Part shown: positions 6,043-11,085 of the stretch, one piece after another | Layout: each line of letters opens with the position of its first letter | Numbering within the stretch: position 1 is the first letter of the stretch | Source of the DNA: DATJWY01 sp035500775 | GTDB lineage: Bacteria > Pseudomonadota > Alphaproteobacteria > Acetobacterales > Acetobacteraceae | Assembly (NCBI GenBank): GCA_035500775.1 | Contig: DATJWY010000240.1 | Span: 1 to 11,085 of the forward strand | Direction of reading: 5' to 3' | Length of the DNA: 11,085 nucleotides | Notes under the pieces: generated by a model | What the model saw: the letters and a program-made list of their open reading frames with translations, nothing else | What the model was told of the DNA's origin: nothing | The model's database searches: none | Translations under genes and position numbers: made by a program

Positions 6043-7986
6043 ATGCCACTCGACGCCGTGCGCTCGCGCTTCGCGAAGATGTATGAATCCCTCTGCGATA
6101 CGGAAATGTCGCTCGAGGCCTACCTCGCGCAGTGCCGGGAAAATCCCTCGACCTACGCCTCCGCCGGCGAACGCCTGCTGCGCGCCATCGGCGAGCCGGA
6201 ATTGGTGGACACGTCGCGCGATCCCCGCCTCGGGCGCATCTTCGGCAACCGCACGATCACGCGTTATCCGGCGTTTTCCGAGTTCTACGGCATGGAGGAG
6301 ACGATCGAGCGGATCGTCGGCTTCCTGCGCCACGCTTCGCAGGGGCTGGAGGAGCGCAAGCAGATCCTCTATCTGCTCGGCCCGGTCGGCGGCGGCAAAT
6401 CCTCGCTCGCCGAGCGGCTTAAGGCGCTGATGGAGCGCGAGCCGATCTATGTGCTCAAGGCCGGGCAGGAGATCAGCCCGGTGCTGGAAAGCCCGCTCGG
6501 CCTGTTCTCGACCGGCGACATGGCGGAGGTGCTGCAGGCCGAGTACGGCATTCCGACACGGGCGATCCGCGGGCCGATGAGCCCCTGGGCGATGAAGCGG
6601 CTGGGCGAGTTTCACGGCGATATCGGGCGCTTCACCGTCGTCCGCATGATGCCGTCGCGCCTCACCCAGGTCGGCATCTCCAAGACCGAGCCGGGCGACG
6701 AGAACAACCAGGACATCTCCACCCTGGTCGGCAAGGTGGACATCCGCAAGCTGGAGGCGTTCGCGCAGAACGACCCGGACGCCTACTCCTATTCCGGCGG
6801 GCTGAACCGCGCGACCCAGGGCATCCTCGAATTCGTCGAGATGTTCAAGGCGCCGATCAAGATGCTGCACCCGCTGCTGACGGCGACGCAGGAAGGCAAC
6901 TATGTCGGCACCGAGAATATCGGCGCCCTGCCCTTCCACGGCATCATCCTGGCGCACTCCAACGAGGCGGAATGGGCCGGCTTCAAGAACAACCGGAACA
7001 ACGAAGCCTTCATCGACCGCATTTTCGTCGTGAAGGTCCCCTACTGCCTCCGGGTGTCGGAGGAGGAGCGGATCTACCGCAAGATGCTGCAGGCCTCGGA
7101 ACTCTCTGAGGCGCCGTGCGCGCCGGGCACGATCGAGATGCTCGCCCGCTTCTCCGTGCTCTCCCGCCTCAAGGAGCATCCGAACTCCAACCTGTTCTCG
7201 AAGATGCGGGTCTATGACGGCGAGAGCATCAAGGAGCAGGACCCGCAGGCGCGCTCGGCGCAGGAATACCACGACGCCGCCGGAGTGGACGAGGGCATGT
7301 CCGGCATCTCGACGCGCTTTGCCTTCAAGGTGCTGAGCCAGGTCTTCAACCACGACCCGGCGGAGGTGGCGGCCGATCCCGTGCACCTGATGTTCGTGCT
7401 GGAGCGGTCGCTGAAGCAGGAGCAGTTCCCGGACGAGACGGAACGGCGGCTGCTGAACACGCTGAAGGCGACGCTCGCGCCACGTTACGCCGAATTCATC
7501 GGCAAGGAGATCCAGAAGGCCTACCTGGAGTCCTACGGTGACTACGGACAGAATGTGTTCGAACGGTACATTGCGATCGCCGACAAATGGATCGAGGATC
7601 AGGACTACAAGGACCCTGACACCGGCATCCTGATGAACCGTGAGGAACTGAACGCCGAGCTGACCAAGATTGAGAAGCCCGCCGGGATCGCCAACCCGAA
7701 AGACTTCCGCAACGACGTGGTCAAGCACTGCCTGCGCATCCAGGCGAGCAATGGCGGCCGGATGCCGCGCTGGACGGACTACGCCAAGATTCGTGAGGTG
7801 ATCGAGAAGCGGATGTTCAGCCAGGTGGAGGATTTGCTGCCCGTGATCTCCTTCGCCGCCAAGAAGGATGCCGAGACCGAGCGCAAGCATGCCGACTTCG
7901 TGGAGCGGATGACGGCTCGCGGCTACACCGAGCGGCAGGTCCGCCGCGCGGTCGAGTGGTATATGCGCGTGCAGAAAGCCGGCTGA
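6043..7986 (+). CDS. prkA: PrkA/YeaG-family AAA+ serine protein kinase
   Basis: A 647-residue cytoplasmic protein matching PrkA/YeaG over its full length (homologues are about 630-645 residues). The N-terminal AAA+ part has Walker A GPVGGGKSS at 113-121 (Lys119), a Walker-B-like GILEFVEMF at 260-268, a sensor-1-like Asn307 in LAHSNEAEW, and Arg326 in IDRIF as a possible arginine finger. The C-terminal half (about 400-647) is the PrkA kinase-type domain. E. coli YeaG and B. subtilis PrkA have been reported as serine kinases, and an ATP-dependent protease activity has also been suggested for PrkA, so the biochemical role is debated. Start ATG 6043 has AGGAG 6 bases upstream, and homologues begin similarly. 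It is the first gene of prkA-yeaH-spoVR, with 32 bases to yeaH. E. coli homologues are induced by nitrogen starvation and stationary phase. Confidence 0.96.
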   Translation: MPLDAVRSRFAKMYESLCDTEMSLEAYLAQCRENPSTYASAGERLLRAIGEPELVDTSRDPRLGRIFGNRTITRYPAFSEFYGMEETIERIVGFLRHASQGLEERKQILYLLGPVGGGKSSLAERLKALMEREPIYVLKAGQEISPVLESPLGLFSTGDMAEVLQAEYGIPTRAIRGPMSPWAMKRLGEFHGDIGRFTVVRMMPSRLTQVGISKTEPGDENNQDISTLVGKVDIRKLEAFAQNDPDAYSYSGGLNRATQGILEFVEMFKAPIKMLHPLLTATQEGNYVGTENIGALPFHGIILAHSNEAEWAGFKNNRNNEAFIDRIFVVKVPYCLRVSEEERIYRKMLQASELSEAPCAPGTIEMLARFSVLSRLKEHPNSNLFSKMRVYDGESIKEQDPQARSAQEYHDAAGVDEGMSGISTRFAFKVLSQVFNHDPAEVAADPVHLMFVLERSLKQEQFPDETERRLLNTLKATLAPRYAEFIGKEIQKAYLESYGDYGQNVFERYIAIADKWIEDQDYKDPDTGILMNREELNAELTKIEKPAGIANPKDFRNDVVKHCLRIQASNGGRMPRWTDYAKIREVIEKRMFSQVEDLLPVISFAAKKDAETERKHADFVERMTARGYTERQVRRAVEWYMRVQKAG

Positions 7987-8008
7987 AACGCATGGCGGAA
8001 CAGCTGGC

Positions 8009-8014
8009 AGGAGG
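8009..8014 (+). promoter_or_regulatory. Ribosome binding site that decides the yeaH start
   Basis: AGGAGG, a full Shine-Dalgarno core, is 4 bases before ATG 8019. Two in-frame upstream starts are possible, GTG 7956 (inside prkA) and ATG 7992, but neither has a comparable site, and YeaH homologues begin with a sequence like MxIVDRRxNPxGKS, which is what follows ATG 8019. Confidence 0.75.
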
Positions 8015-8018
8015 CGGA

Positions 8019-9320
8019 ATGGTCATTGTTGATCGGAGAGCCAATCCGCAAGGCAAGAGCCTGCCGAACCGGCAACGCTTTCTTGAGCGGGCGCGCGAGC
8101 AGGTACGCCGCGCCGTCCGCGACACCATCGCGCGGCGCGGCGTCGCCGATCTGGACCTCGACGAGGAGGTCAAGGTCCAGATCGATGGCACCGAGGAACC
8201 CGCGTTCCGCCAGACCGGCGAGGGGGAGCACGATTACGTGCTCCCCGGCACCGGCACCATCAATCGCGGCGACCGGGTGGGCAAGCCGCCCTCCGGCAGC
8301 GGCAAGGGCGCCGGCACGGGCAGCGGCGGCGGCAGCGGCGGGGGCGAGGACGCCTTCCAGTTCGTGCTGACCCGCGAGGAATTCCTGCACTACTTCCTGG
8401 ACGAGCTGGAACTGCCGCGCCTGCTGCGCACCAGCCTCGCCCAGACCAACCAGAGCAAGCCGCGACGGGCCGGCTTCTCCGTCCACGGCCAGCCAAGCTC
8501 GCTCGACGTGCGGCGGACCATGCGCAACTCCATGGCGCGCCGCCTCGCCCTGAAGCGCCCGAACCAGGCGACGATCGAGACGCTGAAGGCCGAGATCGAG
8601 GACGCGATCGCGCTCGCCGATGATGTCCGCCTCGGCAATGCCCGCCAGGCGCTGGAGGAGGCACTGCGCCGCAGCGCCCGCATCCCCTATGTCGATCCGG
8701 TCGATGTCCGCTACACGCGGCACGAGCGCCAGCCCGTGCCGGCGACGGAAGCGGTGATGTTCTGCCTGATGGACGTCTCCGGCTCGATGACCGAGCACAT
8801 GAAGGATCTCGCCAAGCGGTTCTTCATGCTGCTGCACCTGTTCCTCGAACGGAAATACGAACGGGTGCACGTCGTCTTCATCCGCCACACCGAGACCGCG
8901 GCGGAAGTGGACGAGGAAACCTTCTTCCGCTCGCGTGAGACCGGCGGCACCGTCGTCTCCTCGGCGCTCGACGTGATGCTCAAGGTGCAGGAGGAGCGGT
9001 TCCCGACCGACCGCTTCAACATCTATGTCGCGCAGGCCTCGGACGGCGACAACATCAGCTCCGACCGCGCCACCGTCGATCGGTTGATGCGGACCCGAAT
9101 CCTGCCGATCGTCCGCTATTTCGCCTATGTCGAGACACAGGGCGGGTTCGGCGACTACCATCCGGGCCATCGCGGCGAAACCGCGCTCTGGGGCACCTAC
9201 AACGCGATCGCCGGCTCCAGCACCACGCCCAACCTCGCCATGCGGCGCCTCGCCGATGCGCGGGACGTGTTCGGGGTGCTCGCCGAACTGTTCGCCAAAT
9301 CCGCGGCCAGCCCGTTCTGA
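8019..9320 (+). CDS. yeaH: YeaH/DUF444 family protein with VWA-like domain
   Basis: A 433-residue cytoplasmic protein of the DUF444 family. The N terminus VDRRANPQGKSLPNRQRF is the family hallmark. Residues about 90-112 form a Gly/Ser-rich linker, also seen in homologues at this place. The C-terminal part is von Willebrand A-like: the metal-binding DVSGSM begins at Asp252, followed by a helix (LAKRFFMLLHLFLE), a TETAAEVDEETFF strand-loop and TGGTVVSSAL, which supplies the other metal-site residues. VWA proteins paired with AAA+ ATPases often act as adaptors, so YeaH may deliver substrates to or regulate PrkA; this is inference from architecture. In E. coli, yeaG and yeaH are cotranscribed and both affect survival under nitrogen starvation. 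The gene sits 32 bases after prkA and 37 before spoVR, consistent with one operon. It is intact. Confidence 0.94.
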   Translation: MVIVDRRANPQGKSLPNRQRFLERAREQVRRAVRDTIARRGVADLDLDEEVKVQIDGTEEPAFRQTGEGEHDYVLPGTGTINRGDRVGKPPSGSGKGAGTGSGGGSGGGEDAFQFVLTREEFLHYFLDELELPRLLRTSLAQTNQSKPRRAGFSVHGQPSSLDVRRTMRNSMARRLALKRPNQATIETLKAEIEDAIALADDVRLGNARQALEEALRRSARIPYVDPVDVRYTRHERQPVPATEAVMFCLMDVSGSMTEHMKDLAKRFFMLLHLFLERKYERVHVVFIRHTETAAEVDEETFFRSRETGGTVVSSALDVMLKVQEERFPTDRFNIYVAQASDGDNISSDRATVDRLMRTRILPIVRYFAYVETQGGFGDYHPGHRGETALWGTYNAIAGSSTTPNLAMRRLADARDVFGVLAELFAKSAASPF

Positions 9321-9357
9321 ACCGAAGGGGCGGCCGCGCGAAGACCAGGAGAAACCA

Positions 9358-10875
9358 ATGGCGCTTCTCTTCGAGGGCATGGAGTGGGATTTCCAGACCA
9401 TCGACGCGATCTACCAGGCCTGCGAGGATGTCGCGGTCGGCGAGTTCGGGCTGAGTTGCTATCCGAACCAGATCGAGGTCATCACCTCGGAGCAGATGCT
9501 GGACGCCTACTCGTCCTTCGGCCTGCCGCTGATGTACAGCCATTGGAGCTTCGGCAAGCACTTCGCCCGCGATGAGGCGCTCTACCGCAAGGGCCGTCAG
9601 GGCCTGGCGTACGAGATCGTCATCAACTCCTCGCCCTGCATCGCCTACATCATGGAGGAGAACACGGCGGCGTTGCAGGCGCTCGTCATCGCCCATGCCT
9701 GCTTCGGCCATAATCACTTCTTCCGCAACAACCACCTGTTCCGGCAATGGACGGATGCGGAAGGCATCTTCGACTACCTGGCCTACGCCAAGCGCTACAT
9801 CGCCGAATGCGAGGAGCGGTACGGCGTGAACGCGGTGGAACGCATCCTGGATGCGGCGCATGCGTTGCAGCCGCAGGGGGTGCATCGCTACCCACGGCGG
9901 AAATGGCGCCTCGCCGACGAGGAGCGGCGGGCACGCGAACGCCACGAGCACGAGGAAGCGAGCTACGACCCGCTGATGCGCACCCTGCCCGAGCTGCCGT
10001 CGCCGCCCATGCCGAGCAGCGAGCGCGACCGGGCGGAGCAGGAGGCAAAGCGCCGCCTGCGCCTGCCGGAGGAGAACCTGCTCTATTTCTGCGAGAAGAA
10101 CTCGCCGCGCCTACGCCAATGGGAGCGGGAGATCATCCGCATCGTCCGGGTGCTCGCGCAGTATTTTTATCCGCAGGGCCAGACCAAGGTTTCGAACGAA
10201 GGCTGCGCCACCTTCTGCCATTACGAGATCCTTACCCGGCTGCACGAGAAGGGGCAGATCACCAACGGCGCCCTGCTGGAATGCCTGCATTCGCACAGCA
10301 ATGTGATCACCCAGCCGGATTTCACCGATCGCCGCTTCTCCGGCTGGAACCCGTATGCGCTCGGCTATGCCATCATGGCCGACATCAAGCGCGTTTGCCT
10401 GGAGCCGGACGCGGAGGATCGCGACTGGTTCCCGAGCTTCGCCGGCAATGGCGATCCCTGGGGCACGCTGCGCGACGTCTGGGCCAATTACCGGGACGAG
10501 GGGCTGGTCCGGCAATTCCTTGGCCCCAAGGTGATCCGCGGCTTCAAGATGGTGCATCTGGCCGACCGGGCCGGGGAAACGGCCTATCGGGTGGACGACA
10601 TCCATGACGAGATCGGCTACCGCCGCATCGCCTCCCGGCTCGCGGATCAGTACGATCCCTCACATGCCACGCCGCTGATCGAGGTCGCGGATGTCGATCT
10701 CTTCGGCAGCCGCAAGCTGGTGCTGAAGCACGAGAACCGGCACGGCGCCCGGCTGGATGCCAAATCCGCGCAGAAGACGCTGCGCCATTTGCGCACGCTC
10801 TGGGGCTACGATGTCTGCCTGCAGGAGCGGGAAGCGGAGAACGGCAAGCTGATCCTGGAGCATGTTGCCGCGTGA
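9358..10875 (+). CDS. spoVR: SpoVR/YcgB family protein
   Basis: A 505-residue cytoplasmic protein of the SpoVR family, close in length to E. coli YcgB (about 510). Recognisable signatures are the N-terminal WDFQTIDAIYQACEDVA (residues 10-26), CYPNQIEVIT, MYSHWSFGK, the conserved His/Asn-rich HACFGHNHFFRNNHLF (113-128), NEGCATFCHYEI, and LHSHSNVITQP followed by NPYALGYAI. The family was named after a Bacillus spore-cortex gene, but this organism shows no sign of sporulation. In non-sporeformers it belongs to the prkA-yeaH-spoVR stress set, and its molecular function is unknown. The many conserved His residues could bind metal, which is speculation. ATG 9358 is chosen because AGGAG (9347-9351) is 6 bases upstream and the protein start matches homologues; an in-frame extension to 9127 lies inside yeaH and looks non-coding. 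It is the last gene of the operon, followed by the double-hairpin repeat. Confidence 0.95.
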   Translation: MALLFEGMEWDFQTIDAIYQACEDVAVGEFGLSCYPNQIEVITSEQMLDAYSSFGLPLMYSHWSFGKHFARDEALYRKGRQGLAYEIVINSSPCIAYIMEENTAALQALVIAHACFGHNHFFRNNHLFRQWTDAEGIFDYLAYAKRYIAECEERYGVNAVERILDAAHALQPQGVHRYPRRKWRLADEERRARERHEHEEASYDPLMRTLPELPSPPMPSSERDRAEQEAKRRLRLPEENLLYFCEKNSPRLRQWEREIIRIVRVLAQYFYPQGQTKVSNEGCATFCHYEILTRLHEKGQITNGALLECLHSHSNVITQPDFTDRRFSGWNPYALGYAIMADIKRVCLEPDAEDRDWFPSFAGNGDPWGTLRDVWANYRDEGLVRQFLGPKVIRGFKMVHLADRAGETAYRVDDIHDEIGYRRIASRLADQYDPSHATPLIEVADVDLFGSRKLVLKHENRHGARLDAKSAQKTLRHLRTLWGYDVCLQEREAENGKLILEHVAA

Positions 10876-10905
10876 GGCGGCGGACGGAATGCCGTGATCC
10901 ATAGG

Positions 10906-10952
10906 TAAGGCCAGGGGCGCTGCCCCTGGACCCCGCTAAAGGCGAAGCCTTG
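10906..10952 (+). repeat. Double-hairpin dispersed repeat, copy B, downstream of spoVR
   Basis: This is the second copy of the element found at 1-47, in inverted orientation within the window but in the same orientation relative to the upstream gene. Hairpin 1 is CCAGGGGC/GCCCCTGG (10911-10918 and 10922-10929, 3-base loop). After ACCCC, hairpin 2 is AAGGC/GCCTT (10939-10943 and 10947-10951, GAA loop). It lies 30 bases after the spoVR stop. Of the six differences from copy A, two are in hairpin loops and two in the linker, and neither copy loses its 8-bp main stem. It is a likely terminator or mRNA 3'-end protector for the operon, though no U-run follows. Confidence 0.8.
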
Positions 10953-10961
10953 TAAGTCGTT

Positions 10962-10997
10962 TGCCGTCTCTGGCATTGGCCAATGCCAGAGACGGCA
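10962..10997. repeat. Perfect 36-bp palindrome without spacer
   Basis: The arm TGCCGTCTCTGGCATTGG (10962-10979) is followed at once by its exact reverse complement (10980-10997), so 18 of 18 pairs match. As RNA it would fold into a very stable hairpin with a small loop around GGCC; as DNA it could extrude as a cruciform or bind a symmetric dimer. No T-run follows on either strand, so it is not a classical intrinsic terminator. It lies 9 bases after repeat copy B. Possible roles are a bidirectional terminator, an operator, or a mobile-element end or target site. Confidence 0.85.
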
Positions 10998-11085
10998 GCG
11001 GTGAGCTTGTGCGAGCCTCGGGCGCGTGCCCGTTCCAAAGATAAAGCCCCGCTGCGCCTGCCGCCTTTCGGCTGAACAGTATGCG
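10998..11085. other. Right-edge sequence with no recognised gene
   Basis: I see no convincing coding region in these last 88 bases. A small inverted repeat, CGGGC/GCCCG (11019-11023 and 11028-11032, 4-base loop), is present. The window ends before any neighbouring gene can be recognised. Confidence 0.4.

Noticed and set aside
5950..7890. 646-codon open frame on the minus strand opposite prkA
   Set aside because: It mirrors the prkA codon pattern and shows no recognisable motif, while prkA is conserved over its full length.
8280..8360. Gly/Ser-rich repetitive stretch in yeaH as a possible insertion
   Set aside because: DUF444 homologues have a glycine-rich linker at the same position, so it is a family feature.
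9127..9357. N-terminal extension of the spoVR frame
   Set aside because: It lies inside yeaH in another frame and is Arg/Pro/Ser-rich. ATG 9358 has a good ribosome binding site and matches the family start.
7923..9401. 492-codon open frame on the minus strand opposite yeaH
   Set aside because: It is antisense to the YeaH gene, of low-complexity composition, and has no family match.
1..10952. The two inverted repeat copies as ends of one large composite mobile element
   Set aside because: They enclose housekeeping genes (aroE, coaE, dnaQ), there is no transposase or integrase, and each copy is better explained as a 3'-end element of its neighbouring gene.

Overview
The window is GC-rich bacterial DNA (about two thirds or more G+C by eye) carrying seven intact protein-coding genes. 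The order aroE-coaE-dnaQ is the usual alphaproteobacterial arrangement. Together with the codon bias and a repeat type I recall from Acetobacteraceae, it suggests an alphaproteobacterium, probably Rhodospirillales/Acetobacteraceae. That placement is inference; no rRNA or other marker is present.

Left part (1-3029). A PAP2-family membrane phosphatase gene runs leftward (48-671). It is divergent from aroE (825-1661), which overlaps coaE (1658-2272) by four bases. dnaQ (2349-3029) follows behind a plausible promoter of its own. These encode shikimate dehydrogenase, dephospho-CoA kinase and the DNA polymerase III proofreading subunit, all housekeeping functions.

Middle (3014-5608). A CHASE3-PAS hybrid histidine kinase with two receiver domains starts inside the last codons of dnaQ (16-base overlap). 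A 434-base gap (5609-6042) follows. It is relatively AT-rich in its second half and holds several inverted and direct repeats, and it is the likely regulatory region of the next operon.

Right part (6043-10875). This is the complete stress module prkA (yeaG) - yeaH (DUF444, VWA-like) - spoVR (ycgB), on one strand with short gaps and good ribosome binding sites. The three genes co-occur widely in proteobacteria and are linked to starvation and stationary-phase physiology. How PrkA, YeaH and SpoVR work together is still poorly understood.

Edges. The same 47-base double-hairpin repeat sits directly behind the PAP2 stop codon (1-47, read leftward) and behind spoVR (10906-10952, read rightward). 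The two copies match at 41 of 47 positions and have the same orientation relative to the gene they follow, which suggests 3'-end processing or termination. Nine bases after the right copy is a perfect 36-bp palindrome without spacer (10962-10997). I see no phage, CRISPR, tRNA or transposase gene. The repeats and the prkA leader are the least explained parts; I found no clearly new multi-gene system.
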